Source: Candidatus Sabulitectum sp. (lineage in GTDB: Bacteria; Fermentibacterota; Fermentibacteria; Fermentibacterales; JCC-6). From it: 53,637 bases of DNA. Positions 8,598-17,542 of this stretch are shown here, piece by piece. The notes beneath the pieces were generated by a model. It was not told the DNA's origin, searched no databases, and saw only the letters and a program-made list of their open reading frames with translations. The stretch lies in NCBI GenBank assembly GCA_021107435.1, contig JAIOSV010000021.1:1-53637 (forward strand), written 5' to 3'. A program made the translations under genes and the position numbers. How positions within the stretch are numbered: the stretch's first letter is position 1; every line of letters begins with the position of its first letter.

Positions 8598-9585
8598 CGC
8601 TCCACCTCACAACTATTCCACCCCAGGTAAGCCCTGCGCCGAAAGCGGCCAGTACTACGACAAAGCCCGGCTTGATCGTTCCATTGTGCAAGGCTTCATC
8701 CAATGCAATGGGGATTGATGCACTTGATGTATTTCCGTATCTGTCAATGTTGACGTAAACATCTTTCCACTCAAGTCTGAGCACTCTGGCTGTGGATTCG
8801 ATAATCCTCACATTTGCCTGATGAGAAATGAGAAGATTAACATCCTTGTAGGTAAGCCCTTCTTCATCAAGGGCTTTCAAGGCGGAATCGCGCATGGCTC
8901 TTACCGCGCTCTTCATAATCTCTCCACCGGCCATGTGTACTGTGTTCTTTTTCTGGTCTATGGCCTCATGAGTTATTGGCTGTCTGGTTCCACCTGCCGG
9001 CTGATCCAGAAGATGCCCGAGAGAGCCGTCACTGCCCCAGTGAATACCGCCAAGCAGTCCGCCTGGTCCTTCACTGCCAATGCAGGCTGCTCCGGCTCCA
9101 TCGCCGAAGAGAACACAAGTATTCCTGTCTTCCCAGTTGGTTATCGCGGAAAGCTTTTCCGCGCCGATAACAAGAACCCTGTCAAGAATACCCGATGTGA
9201 CAAAGGCCTTTGCCTGTATAAGGCCATAAATAAAACCGGTACAGCCAGCTTCAAAATCGTAGCAGGGAACCTTATTCAGACCAAGGCGATTCGCGACAAG
9301 GGCTGCTGTGTTTGGAAAAGCGAAGTCCGGGGTTACGGTTCCCAGAATAACAGCCTGAACATCTTCAGGTTTCCAGCCGGCGTCATCCATTGCCCTGCGG
9401 GCAGCTTCCAGGGACATGTCGCTGTTAGCCATGCCATCCGGAGCAATGTGGCGCTCTTTGATACCGGTTCTTGAGGTAATCCACTCGTCACTTGTATCAA
9501 CCATCTTCGCCAGATCATCATTGGTCAGAATTGGTTCCGGAACGAAGTGACCTGTACCTTTAATGTAGGCGTGTCTCTTATTCAA
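8587..9585 (-). CDS. fabH: Beta-ketoacyl-ACP synthase III
   Basis: 332 residues from a TTG start at 9585. This start is chosen because AGGAGG lies 9 nt upstream and the resulting N-terminus ([16 protein letters not shown]) matches FabH proteins. A longer frame reaching 9708 only reads through the 3' end of plsX. The catalytic triad is Cys115 (EAGCTGF), His255 (ISHQAN) and Asn285 (RYGNTSSAS). It starts fatty-acid synthesis by condensing acetyl-CoA or a branched acyl-CoA with malonyl-ACP. It overlaps plsX by 8 nt and fabG by 11 nt, indicating translational coupling. Confidence 0.95.
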   Translation of the reverse strand: MNKRHAYIKGTGHFVPEPILTNDDLAKMVDTSDEWITSRTGIKERHIAPDGMANSDMSLEAARRAMDDAGWKPEDVQAVILGTVTPDFAFPNTAALVANRLGLNKVPCYDFEAGCTGFIYGLIQAKAFVTSGILDRVLVIGAEKLSAITNWEDRNTCVLFGDGAGAACIGSEGPGGLLGGIHWGSDGSLGHLLDQPAGGTRQPITHEAIDQKKNTVHMAGGEIMKSAVRAMRDSALKALDEEGLTYKDVNLLISHQANVRIIESTARVLRLEWKDVYVNIDRYGNTSSASIPIALDEALHNGTIKPGFVVVLAAFGAGLTWGGIVVRWSDES

Positions 9586-10621
9586 CAGCTTTTCCCTCCT
9601 CCATGAGTTCCGCCATCTTATCTCTGATGGCTTCCACTGCTCCACTGCGCCTGAAGTCGCATGCAGCCGCAATGGCGTTCCTGATGGCCAGTGCCGAAGA
9701 GCTTCCATGGGCTACTATAGCAACCCCGTTGAGGCCCAGAAGAGGAGCTCCTCCATACTCGGCAGCGTCAAATTTTTTCCACAACTTATTGAATGATGGT
9801 CTCATAAACAAATAGCCCATCCTGGAAGTCCATTGCTTTTTCATTTCAAAATAAAGAGTTCCCCCGACCATTGACGCTATTGACTCTATGAATTTAACAA
9901 GAACATTGCCGGTGTAGCCGTCACAGACGACAACATCCGCGTCGCCCATAAGAATACCGTTCCCCTCGATATTGCCGGTGAAGTTGAGGGGGGCTTTTTC
10001 GAGCATTTTATAAACTTCCTTGATATCAGCGGGGCCCTTGGAAGATTCACTGCCTACATTAAGAAGAGATATTTTGGGCTTCTCTACACCAAAAACAAGC
10101 CTGGAGTATATACTTCCCATAAAAGCGAATTTGTAAAGCAATTGCGGTCGGCAGCCCACATTGGCCCCCACATCCACAAGAATAGTGGGATTTCCAACGG
10201 TTGGCACTGTACTCGCCAGAGAAGGACGGGAAATGCCCTTAATCCTGCCGAGAGCGAACATGCTGCTTGCCATCATCGCGCCGGTGTTGCCGGGACTTAC
10301 CATGGCATTGGCGATACCTTTGCGCTGAAGCCCCGCCATGACCATCATGGAACTGTCCGGTTTCTGCTTTAATGCCTCCGCGGGATGATCATCCATTGTA
10401 ATCACCTGAGAAGCATGCTGGATTTCTATGGGATACTTATGACCACCGGCGTTGGAAAGCAGCCTGGAAACAGTATCCTGATGACCCACCAGTATAACCT
10501 TCACATCTTTCTGTATCTTCTTCGGGCTTTCCCTGAAAAATCTCACGGCCCCGCCTACTACAACACCGGGACCGTGATCTCCACCCATGGCATCAAGTGC
10601 CACAACAACAGGTTTACTCAA
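9578..10621 (-). CDS. plsX: Phosphate acyltransferase PlsX
   Basis: 347 residues, normal for PlsX. It begins VVVALDAMGGDHGP, followed by HASQVITMDDHPAEALKQKPDSSM, VSPGNTGAMMASS and ILVDVGANVGCRP, all PlsX hallmarks. It makes acyl-phosphate from acyl-ACP and phosphate, feeding PlsY in phosphatidic-acid synthesis at the membrane. The start is TTG (10621). The order rpmF-plsX-fabH is conserved across bacteria. The 3' end overlaps fabH by 8 nt. Confidence 0.96.
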   Translation of the reverse strand: MSKPVVVALDAMGGDHGPGVVVGGAVRFFRESPKKIQKDVKVILVGHQDTVSRLLSNAGGHKYPIEIQHASQVITMDDHPAEALKQKPDSSMMVMAGLQRKGIANAMVSPGNTGAMMASSMFALGRIKGISRPSLASTVPTVGNPTILVDVGANVGCRPQLLYKFAFMGSIYSRLVFGVEKPKISLLNVGSESSKGPADIKEVYKMLEKAPLNFTGNIEGNGILMGDADVVVCDGYTGNVLVKFIESIASMVGGTLYFEMKKQWTSRMGYLFMRPSFNKLWKKFDAAEYGGAPLLGLNGVAIVAHGSSSALAIRNAIAAACDFRRSGAVEAIRDKMAELMEEGKAVE

Positions 10622-10641
10622 GTTCAGTACCTTTCAGAGCA

Positions 10642-10824
10642 CTAATCTTCAACGGGCTCTGTAACCTGACGGCCGTTGTAAAAACCGCAGTGTTTACAAA
10701 CCCTGTGGGGTAACCTTGGTTCTCCGCATTGAGGACACGAGCTTGTTGACTTAACAGCAATCTTCCAGTGAGTGCGACCTTTGTCGCGTCTTGTGGAGGA
10801 ATGCCTTCTTTTGGGAACGGGCAT
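10642..10824 (-). CDS. rpmF: 50S ribosomal protein L32
   Basis: 60 residues, basic, beginning [20 protein letters not shown] as is usual for L32. A zinc-ribbon is present: [18 protein letters not shown], with four cysteines, which makes it the zinc-dependent (C+) form. It lies between yceD and plsX, the classical yceD-rpmF-plsX arrangement. Confidence 0.96.
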   Translation of the reverse strand: MPVPKRRHSSTRRDKGRTHWKIAVKSTSSCPQCGEPRLPHRVCKHCGFYNGRQVTEPVED

Positions 10825-10856
10825 TGGGCTCTCGCTTTCATTTATACGCTCGAAGC

Positions 10857-11336
10857 TCAGGCTTCAAAGTCGTGTTCACAATTTTCTATGTTACGATTAA
10901 TCCCGCACCTGGGACACAGCCCCCTGCACTGTTCAGTGCAGAGCGGCATGGCAGGCAGGGAGAGTATAATCGCTTCACGAACGGGGTCTAATATACAAAC
11001 TGTTCCATCATTGTGCGAGACCTGTTCAACTTCCGGATCTGACAGCATGTCCGGATTCCACGAATACATTCTCTCAATCTCAGCTGTTACCGGAACAGTT
11101 ACCGGAGCCAGACATCTGGCGCACTGCACAGAAAAGTCGGCTTCGAGGAATCCCCTGACTATTATCTCATACTCAGTTCTTACAATATCAAGATCAAGAT
11201 AGCCTTCTTCAGAACTGAGTTCCGCTTCGGGTATACCCCAGGGAACATTTTTCATTTCAAGGGTGAATGTTTCCCGAGTAGTTCCCCTGGGGATGGAATT
11301 AATGGGTATGGATAGAGTTTCCTCGAAAATTCTCAT
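10857..11336 (-). CDS. YceD/DUF177 family protein
   Basis: 159 residues from an ATG at 11336, one base after the upstream TGA; longer in-frame starts would run into the phosphohexomutase gene. The family signature is the cysteine pair in [14 protein letters not shown] and the C-terminal [17 protein letters not shown]. YceD proteins are linked to 23S rRNA or large-subunit metabolism and are almost always encoded next to rpmF, as here. The exact biochemical activity is not settled. Confidence 0.92.
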   Translation of the reverse strand: MRIFEETLSIPINSIPRGTTRETFTLEMKNVPWGIPEAELSSEEGYLDLDIVRTEYEIIVRGFLEADFSVQCARCLAPVTVPVTAEIERMYSWNPDMLSDPEVEQVSHNDGTVCILDPVREAIILSLPAMPLCTEQCRGLCPRCGINRNIENCEHDFEA

Positions 11337-11337
11337 C

Positions 11338-12729
11338 TCAGCTCTTTCCGAATTCTTCAGCCAGAGCAAGGGAAATTCTCTCGTTTTCCTCCGCGTTTTG
11401 CGACTGAACATAAATTCTGGCAAGAGGTTCAGTACCACTGAGCCGAACAAGAACCCATGTATTCTCATCAAGAACAAGTTGAACACCGTCAGTTCTGTTA
11501 ACCTGCCTTACAGGAAGTCCTGCAGCCTCCTTCATGTCTGAGTTGAAGAGATTCTCCACAATGTACTTCTTCATAGCAGGTTCCAGAGGAAGATCAAGCC
11601 TTGTGTTGTAGAATCTGCCGTGAGCCTCCCAGAGCTTTCCAAGAAGGGAACCAAGGCCTTCTCTGTAATGACAAACCATTTCAGCGGCAAGAAGACCTGC
11701 CAGCACGCCATCTTTCTCGGGAACATGAGTTCCCAGAGAAAGTCCGCCGCTTTCTTCGCCGGCAAGCAGAACACCGCCTTTCAGTATCTCGGCACCAAGG
11801 TATTTAAAGCCAACAGGCGTAACTTTAACTTCAAGGCCTCTTGCCTCTGAAACTCTGTCGAGAAGACTTCCGGTAGTTATGGAACGGACAACCCTTCCGG
11901 CCTGTCCTGATTCTGCCAGATAATCAACAAGAAGGGCCATAAAATCATGAGGTGTAACGTAGTTACCGTTCTCGTCAACTATGCCGAATCGATCCGCATC
12001 ACCATCTGTTGCGATTCCAAGAGAAGCACCGCTTCGTCTAACGCTTTCAGAAAGATCCGAAAGACACTGTTCATTGGGTTCAGGATGCTCTCTCCCCGCA
12101 AAAAGAGGATCTCTTTTGCCATTCAGTACTCGAACGGAACCACCCAGTTCAATAAGTTTTCTGTCGAGAACGCCACTACCCGCACCGCTAAAAGCATCAT
12201 ACACAACTCTGAGAGAATCAGCATTTCTGAAAGTTTCAACATTTATGAATTCATCGATATCCCTGAGGTATGGTGAAATGAAATCTGTTTTCAATACACA
12301 ACCGCCGGTAGTGCTTTCCGGGGCAGAACCGGAAACTATCAGCTCCTCAATTCGGGCAGTATCGTCACCATCCGCAGGTCCGCCGTGATAGGGGCTGAAC
12401 TTGATACCGTTGTAAAGGGGAGGATTATGGCTGGCAGTAAAGTTTACTACACCACCAAGGCCCATCTTCCGGCAGGCATGTGAAAGCACAGGTGTTGGTA
12501 CACTTCTTTCTGAGACATACGCTTTGAATCCGTACCGGGCCATTCTTTCCGCTGCAGCATCAGCCAGCTCAGGTGAAAGAAAACGGCAGTCACCGCCTAT
12601 GGCTATGCTGTTGAAGCCTGTTTCTGTCAGCCTCATCGCAATCGCGTCAACAACGGCCATTGCTCTGTCCCAGGTAAATTCCCTGGAGATCACACCGCGC
12701 CATCCGGATGTTCCGAATTTTATTATCAT
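11338..12729 (-). CDS. Phosphohexomutase (phosphoglucomutase/phosphomannomutase family)
   Basis: 463 residues. All four family motifs are present: the phosphoserine loop TASHNP with Ser100, the metal-binding DGDADRFG, the sugar-recognition GEESGGLSLG, and the phosphate-binding RLSGTEPLARIY near the C-terminus. It interconverts hexose 1- and 6-phosphates. The family does not reveal whether glucose, mannose or glucosamine is the substrate; the GEESGG loop favours glucose/mannose enzymes over GlmM. ATG start, 5 nt after the protease gene; it ends one base before yceD. Confidence 0.92.
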   Translation of the reverse strand: MIIKFGTSGWRGVISREFTWDRAMAVVDAIAMRLTETGFNSIAIGGDCRFLSPELADAAAERMARYGFKAYVSERSVPTPVLSHACRKMGLGGVVNFTASHNPPLYNGIKFSPYHGGPADGDDTARIEELIVSGSAPESTTGGCVLKTDFISPYLRDIDEFINVETFRNADSLRVVYDAFSGAGSGVLDRKLIELGGSVRVLNGKRDPLFAGREHPEPNEQCLSDLSESVRRSGASLGIATDGDADRFGIVDENGNYVTPHDFMALLVDYLAESGQAGRVVRSITTGSLLDRVSEARGLEVKVTPVGFKYLGAEILKGGVLLAGEESGGLSLGTHVPEKDGVLAGLLAAEMVCHYREGLGSLLGKLWEAHGRFYNTRLDLPLEPAMKKYIVENLFNSDMKEAAGLPVRQVNRTDGVQLVLDENTWVLVRLSGTEPLARIYVQSQNAEENERISLALAEEFGKS

Positions 12730-12734
12730 TGCCG

Positions 12735-14213
12735 CTATTCCTCCGTCAAGTATTCAATTGCTCGAAGAATGGTTTCGTCGTGAGGCGCGGTTACTTCGTA
12801 GTAGCGACTCATCGGCCACTCGCGCAAAGCTATCTCCCGAAGGAGGGCACGCTCCATGTAAAAATGACTTTCAGCAAATTCTTCTTCGGTGTACTCAATT
12901 TCCTCTGCATTCATGTAGTCTCTGAACTGCTGAAAGAGAACTTCATCCGGCCAGAAGTCAAGGGAAATGTCATTCTCCAGCGTATAGTCCACAGCAAATC
13001 GAAAAAAATGGCCATCGAACTCCAGTTCAGCAACAAGGGCAACACCGAAAGAATCAGGCTCTACTGCAATATCCGGAGTGATACCCCATATTTCCTCTGC
13101 ATCCGAATCCATGAAATCATCCCGAAGAGTTCTGTCAATGCTGTTTCCATTCGGAGTATAGTACCTGGCAGTTGTAAGCTTGACACCATAGTGTCCAAGC
13201 CCGGGGTACTCTCCCAGATCGGAAAGAGACTGTACTGATCCTTTACCGAAAGTCCTTGTTCCTATCAGAGTAGCTGCATTCTGATCCTGAAGAGCTCCAG
13301 CGAGAATTTCAGAGGAACTTGCGCTGCCTCCATCAACAAGCAGAACAAGCTCTCCTCTGTAAAGAACACCCCTTCTGGTTCTGTAGGTGTATTCACCAAC
13401 TGCCTGTCCCCGGGTGGTAACAACAACTGCCCCGGCCGGAAGGAAAATATCCGCAACATCTATTGAAGGAAGCATCAGCCCGCCGGAGTTACCCCGGAGA
13501 TCCAGAATCATTTTCTCCGCGCCCTGATCATTCAGCTCATTAATCGCGTCAAGAACCTCGTTTGCCGAGTCCTCGCTGAAACGGGACAGCCGCACATATC
13601 CAATACCGGGCTCCACCATAAAACTGGCGGAAACCGATGGAAAATCAATTACATCTCTTTCAATGGGAAAAACGATAGGATCAGCCATTCCCGGTCTCTG
13701 CACGGTAAGAGTAACCACAGTACCACCGGGTCCCCTGATGAAAGAAACGGCTTCAGTTGTTGTAATACCTTCAGTGGACACACCATCAATCTCGACAATG
13801 CGGTCACCGGCCTTCATGCCTGCTCTGTAAGCGGGAGTCCCTTCAATGGGAGATACTACCGTGAGCCAGTTATCTCTCTGCCCCAGAGTGATACCCACAC
13901 CTTCAAATGAACCCTCCAGTTGAATCTGAAGATTCTCCAGTTCCTCGGGAGTAAGAAGAACGCTGTTGGGGTCAAGCGATTGAAGCATTCCCTGAAGTGC
14001 TTCCTCTACAAGTTCTCTACTCTGAAGTGTATCCACGTAGGAGGATCGGGTAATGCCGTATACATCGAAAAACAGCTCCAGAGATGAAGCTCTGGCTGCG
14101 GGAGTTTCTTCATCCTGGGCGGCAGCAGCCGGAGGAAGTCCCAGCACAAGAGCTGCCGTGAGCAGCAGTGTGCCTGTTGTTACGGCGACCCATCCAGGTA
14201 CAAGGTCTTTCAT
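12735..14213 (-). CDS. Carboxy-terminal processing protease (S41 family, CtpA/Prc-like)
   Basis: 492 residues. An N-terminal hydrophobic segment (about residues 8-30) acts as export signal or anchor. A PDZ domain follows (GSFEGVGITL to VQRPG, about 100-175). The S41 catalytic region contains GGSASSSEILAGALQD and GTRTFGKGSVQS, giving Ser299 and Lys324 as the dyad, with the expected 25-residue spacing. It degrades or trims periplasmic proteins, often cell-wall hydrolases. The last 100 residues are acidic and specific to this protein. It is encoded between tmk and the phosphohexomutase with 3-5 nt gaps. Confidence 0.93.
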   Translation of the reverse strand: MKDLVPGWVAVTTGTLLLTAALVLGLPPAAAAQDEETPAARASSLELFFDVYGITRSSYVDTLQSRELVEEALQGMLQSLDPNSVLLTPEELENLQIQLEGSFEGVGITLGQRDNWLTVVSPIEGTPAYRAGMKAGDRIVEIDGVSTEGITTTEAVSFIRGPGGTVVTLTVQRPGMADPIVFPIERDVIDFPSVSASFMVEPGIGYVRLSRFSEDSANEVLDAINELNDQGAEKMILDLRGNSGGLMLPSIDVADIFLPAGAVVVTTRGQAVGEYTYRTRRGVLYRGELVLLVDGGSASSSEILAGALQDQNAATLIGTRTFGKGSVQSLSDLGEYPGLGHYGVKLTTARYYTPNGNSIDRTLRDDFMDSDAEEIWGITPDIAVEPDSFGVALVAELEFDGHFFRFAVDYTLENDISLDFWPDEVLFQQFRDYMNAEEIEYTEEEFAESHFYMERALLREIALREWPMSRYYEVTAPHDETILRAIEYLTEE

Positions 14214-14216
14214 ATA

Positions 14217-14864
14217 CTAAATCACCCTTCTCTCTGCATATCTTTTAAGAACCTCATTCAGTATCAGTGAATCCTGTTCCTTCTCGCTTAGCAAACCGTC
14301 GACTACCAGAAATCGGTCAGGGTCACGGTCTGCAAGATTGCGATAGCCTTCCCGTACCCGGCGATGAAATGAAAGATCTTCCATTTCAATCCGGTCAAGC
14401 TTTCTTTCTGAAAGATTCATTCTTCTGAAACCCTCTTCCGGATCAAGATCCATAAGTATTGTCAGGTGCGGTTTCAATCCACCAGTGGCAAGCTCATTTG
14501 CCGCCCTCATCCCATCCAGAGGAAGGCCTCTTCCCCAACCCTGATAAGCGAATGTGGCATCGCTGAATCTGTCGCACAAAACAATGGATGCCCTTTCCAG
14601 AGCCGGTCTAATCACTCTGTCAACATTCGCGGCACGACTGGCGAAGTAGAGCATAAGCTCTGTAAGCGGGGGAACATCAAGCTCGGGGTTCAGCAGAATG
14701 GAACGAATTCTCTCTGAAACATCAGGCCCTCCCGGCTCCCGTGTGAAAACTGTCTCACTGCCGGTTTTCCGGAGGGCCCGCAACATGTATCTGCATCTGG
14801 ATGATTTGCCCGAGCCCTCAACGCCCTCAAAGGTTATGAAAAGTCCGGGCAAATCGTCTCTCAT
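14217..14864 (-). CDS. tmk: Thymidylate kinase
   Basis: 215 residues. P-loop GVEGSGKSS at about 14-22, REPGG motif in FTREPGGPDVSERIR, DRF motif in LCDRFSDATFAYQGWGRGL, and a C-terminal LID-like region. It phosphorylates dTMP to dTDP for DNA synthesis. ATG start with GCAGGA directly upstream. It is 5 nt after ino1 and 3 nt before the protease gene. Confidence 0.94.
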   Translation of the reverse strand: MRDDLPGLFITFEGVEGSGKSSRCRYMLRALRKTGSETVFTREPGGPDVSERIRSILLNPELDVPPLTELMLYFASRAANVDRVIRPALERASIVLCDRFSDATFAYQGWGRGLPLDGMRAANELATGGLKPHLTILMDLDPEEGFRRMNLSERKLDRIEMEDLSFHRRVREGYRNLADRDPDRFLVVDGLLSEKEQDSLILNEVLKRYAERRVI

Positions 14865-14869
14865 TCCTG

Positions 14870-15982
14870 CTATTTCTCAGTTGCTTTTTTGCTGTTGGCT
14901 TTCTTTTGACCGTAAGCTGTAATGTACTCTTCAGTCAATCTGTGGCACTCATCATCGTAGTACTGCACAGGAGGTGACTTGAAGAAATAACTGGACGGAG
15001 CTTCAAGAGCACCGCTGAGACCATTGTCAAGCCCGAGCTTGGCACAGCGTACAGCATCTATGATAACACCGGCACTGTTGGGGCTGTCCCAGACTTCCAG
15101 CTTTGCTTCAATGTTCAAAGGAACATCACCGAAGCTGGTTCCCTCCATGCGGATGTAACACCATTTCCTGTCATCAAGCCACTCGATGTAATCGCTGGGT
15201 CCTATGTGGACATTACGGGGAAGCATTCCACCGGGGATCTGGCTGGTAACAGCATTGGTCTTGCTGATCTTTTTCGATTCAAGACGCTCGCGCTCAAGCA
15301 TATTGAGAAAATCAGTGTTTCCGCCAACATTAAGCTGGTATGTACGGTCAAGCCTTACGCCGCGATCCTCGAAAAGTCTGGTCAGCACTCTGTGAAGAAT
15401 GGTGGCACCAACCTGACTCTTTATGTCATCTCCCATGCATGGAAGGTTCTTATCGCGGAAACGCTTCTGCCAGTAGGGCTCACGGGCAATGAAAACAGGA
15501 ATGGCGTTAACAAAAGCACATCCGGCTTCAAGTATCTGCTCCACATACCATTTAGTGGCCTCTTCGCTGCCGACCGGGAGGTAACTGACTACAACATCAG
15601 TCTTTGTCTCCTTAAGAATACTCACTATATCTGCTGTTGGTCCGGGAGCCTTCTCGATTACCGGCTTGAGATATTTGCCAATACCGTCGTGGGTCATTCC
15701 TCTGTTTACCTTAACACCAAGATTGGGAACATCACAGAGCTTGATAGTGCAGTTTGGATCAGCAAAGATGGCCTCGCTGAGATCTTTGCCTACTTTTGTG
15801 GTGTTAATATCAAAGGCTGCGCTGAATTCAACGTCCTTAACATGATAACCGCCGAGGTTAACATGCATCAAGCCGGGAACCCTGTCCCCGTCTTTAGCGT
15901 TCCTGTAGTACTCCACACCCTGAACAAGACTGCTTGCGCAGTTGCCCACTCCGATAATAGCAACCCTTACTTTTTTTGACAT
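14870..15982 (-). CDS. ino1: Myo-inositol-1-phosphate synthase
   Basis: 370 residues, the size of the actinobacterial/archaeal form. It opens with the NAD-binding [22 protein letters not shown] and contains [55 protein letters not shown] and [11 protein letters not shown], all typical of this family. It cyclises glucose 6-phosphate to 1D-myo-inositol 3-phosphate (L-myo-inositol 1-phosphate) using NAD. ATG start with GGGAGG 7 nt upstream. The CDP-alcohol phosphatidyltransferase gene 47 nt upstream could use the product to make phosphatidylinositol phosphate. The C-terminus is lysine-rich (about 15 residues). Confidence 0.94.
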   Translation of the reverse strand: MSKKVRVAIIGVGNCASSLVQGVEYYRNAKDGDRVPGLMHVNLGGYHVKDVEFSAAFDINTTKVGKDLSEAIFADPNCTIKLCDVPNLGVKVNRGMTHDGIGKYLKPVIEKAPGPTADIVSILKETKTDVVVSYLPVGSEEATKWYVEQILEAGCAFVNAIPVFIAREPYWQKRFRDKNLPCMGDDIKSQVGATILHRVLTRLFEDRGVRLDRTYQLNVGGNTDFLNMLERERLESKKISKTNAVTSQIPGGMLPRNVHIGPSDYIEWLDDRKWCYIRMEGTSFGDVPLNIEAKLEVWDSPNSAGVIIDAVRCAKLGLDNGLSGALEAPSSYFFKSPPVQYYDDECHRLTEEYITAYGQKKANSKKATEK

Positions 15983-16029
15983 TCAATATCCTCCCTGACG
16001 GGTATAATGTTTAGAGAGAAAAGACACCC

Positions 16030-16638
16030 CTAGTCCAGGGGAATCCCTTTCCCGTCCCGTGTAACTTTCAACAACCGCTGCAAAGCAGTCAGCCAGGAAC
16101 CCGCCGCAATAACGGCACAACTCCAGACAAGAACTTCAGACCCCCAGAAAGAAGAAAAAACAATACCGGCAATCACCAGTACAAGCCTCTCTGTTCTGGT
16201 AAACAGGCCCACCTTGCAATCAATACCAAGCCCCTCGGCACGGGCACGAACATAGCTTACAAGAAGTGAGCCGCCCATAGCCATGGGTATAATATACAAC
16301 AAGCTATCATGTTCACTTCCTGCTTTTCCTGCAAGCACCGCAGTTAAAACAAGGATTTCACCAATCCTGTCCATGACAGAATCAAGAGCAGCGCCGCCCC
16401 TGGAAGATGTTTTTGTTAATCTGGCAATACTTCCGTCAACAGCGTCAAAGAGGCTCCCGAGAATCAGAATTATCCCTCCTGTAAGGTAAGTCCCTTTCCA
16501 CACAAAGCAGGATCCCAGAAAGGTAATGAAAAAACCGGTGATTGTGGCACCGGCAGGAGTAACCCCCAGTTTTACAAGAAGCGGAACAACCGGACGAAGT
16601 AAACTCTTGAATGCCATTCGTATCTTCTCAGGGTTCAA
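16030..16638 (-). CDS. CDP-alcohol phosphatidyltransferase, probable phosphatidylinositol-phosphate synthase
   Basis: 202 residues with about six membrane segments. The catalytic CDP-alcohol motif is intact: Asp65, Asp68-Gly69, Ala72-Arg73, Gly82, Asp86 and Asp90 in FDAVDGSIARL...GGAALDSVMD. It transfers a CDP-activated diacylglycerol to an alcohol in the inner membrane. Length, N-terminus and the adjacent ino1 gene suggest inositol 1-phosphate as acceptor, as in Mycobacterium PgsA1; phosphatidylglycerophosphate synthase is the alternative. The TTG start is supported by AAGGAG 7 nt upstream and a 4-nt TTGA overlap with rsmI; a later ATG at 16617 is possible. Confidence 0.85.
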   Translation of the reverse strand: MNPEKIRMAFKSLLRPVVPLLVKLGVTPAGATITGFFITFLGSCFVWKGTYLTGGIILILGSLFDAVDGSIARLTKTSSRGGAALDSVMDRIGEILVLTAVLAGKAGSEHDSLLYIIPMAMGGSLLVSYVRARAEGLGIDCKVGLFTRTERLVLVIAGIVFSSFWGSEVLVWSCAVIAAGSWLTALQRLLKVTRDGKGIPLD

Positions 16639-17315
16639 TCTGAGGCTCCTTCCACCAGAAGAGTTATCTCACCTTTGGGCACGGAATCCGTATATCTTTC
16701 CATAAGGCTGGAAAGGGTACCCCGTACAATTTCCTCATGAAGCTTGGTCATCTCCCGGGCAACACAACCCCGTCGATTACCGAACACCGAAAGCATGGCC
16801 TCAAGAACGGAAGACAGATGGTGAGGACCAACATAGCATGCAATTGTTCCTGTGTAGTCAGCCATAGCTTCAAGTCTTCTGCGCCTCCTGCCCTGCTTGA
16901 ATGGAAGAAAACCCTCAAAAGCAAATCGGTCTGTGGGAAGACCCGAAACGACAAGAGCCATGATAACAGCGGAAGGACCGGGTATCATGGTAACCTCCGC
17001 GCCAAGTTCCACGGCAAGACCCACAGCCCTGTATGCAGGATCTGAAATCCCGGGAGTACCTGCATCGCTGGCCATTGCCACCGTGGCTCCCCGTCTGAGG
17101 AACTGCTCAATCTGAGGAAGTCTCCCTCGGATGTTGTGATCGTGACAACTGTAAAGACGCTTGCGTTCAGGAACGAATCTGCCGGTTCTTCTGGTATCCT
17201 CGGCCATTACAGCATCAGCAGCACTCAGAGCTTCAAGAGCTCTGGGTGACATATCATCCAGATTACCGATGGGAGTGGCAACGAGAACCAGCTTACCGCT
17301 GCAGTCTCTGTTCAC
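16635..17315 (-). CDS. rsmI: 16S rRNA 2'-O-ribose C1402 methyltransferase
   Basis: 226 residues. The N-terminus LVLVATPIGNLDDMSPRALEAL, then AEDTRRTGRF, SDAGTPGISDPAYR and PGPSAVIMALVVSGLPTDRFAFEGFLP, are diagnostic of RsmI (tetrapyrrole-methylase fold, SAM-dependent). It methylates the ribose of C1402 in 16S rRNA. It lacks the short C-terminal extension of longer members. GTG start with GGAG 5 nt upstream, overlapping the DUF3006 gene by 4 nt (GTGA) and the next gene by 4 nt. Confidence 0.95.
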   Translation of the reverse strand: MNRDCSGKLVLVATPIGNLDDMSPRALEALSAADAVMAEDTRRTGRFVPERKRLYSCHDHNIRGRLPQIEQFLRRGATVAMASDAGTPGISDPAYRAVGLAVELGAEVTMIPGPSAVIMALVVSGLPTDRFAFEGFLPFKQGRRRRRLEAMADYTGTIACYVGPHHLSSVLEAMLSVFGNRRGCVAREMTKLHEEIVRGTLSSLMERYTDSVPKGEITLLVEGASD

Positions 17316-17542
17316 CGGTTCTCCAAACTTGAACGAAGGTTCCTGATTCTTTCCAGCCTTGCCTGAGTTGCTCCTTCATTAATCTCAAGGGTAACATTCA
17401 TTGTCATTCCCTCCGTAACACCCTGAGGCAGATATGATTCAGGCAGATGCCACTGAAAGCCACCTGGGGCAAGAATAACAGCAATGCCCTCTTCAATTCT
17501 GTCAAGGTCAACAGAAAAACTACTCTCCCGGTTCCTGGCCAT
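17312..17542 (-). CDS. Small DUF3006-like protein
   Basis: 76 residues. The pattern FSVDLDRIEEGIAVIL...WHLPESYLPQGVTEGMTMNVTLEI and the following Arg/Leu-rich helix match the DUF3006 family, small proteins of unknown function with an SH3-like beta core. The ATG at 17542 is chosen because GGAGGAGG lies 8 nt upstream; a TTG at 17560 would place the ribosome-binding site inside the gene. The first 23 nt overlap the symporter gene and the 3' end overlaps rsmI by 4 nt. The start region of this gene was copied when the symporter was duplicated (see 19556-19606). Confidence 0.8.
   Translation of the reverse strand: MARNRESSFSVDLDRIEEGIAVILAPGGFQWHLPESYLPQGVTEGMTMNVTLEINEGATQARLERIRNLRSSLENR

Noticed and set aside
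9586..9708. N-terminal extension of fabH
   Set aside because: Adds 41 residues unlike FabH; AGGAGG is correctly spaced only for the TTG at 9585.
15206..15979. Plus-strand open frame of 257 codons
   Set aside because: Antisense to ino1, whose translation matches a known family along its whole length.
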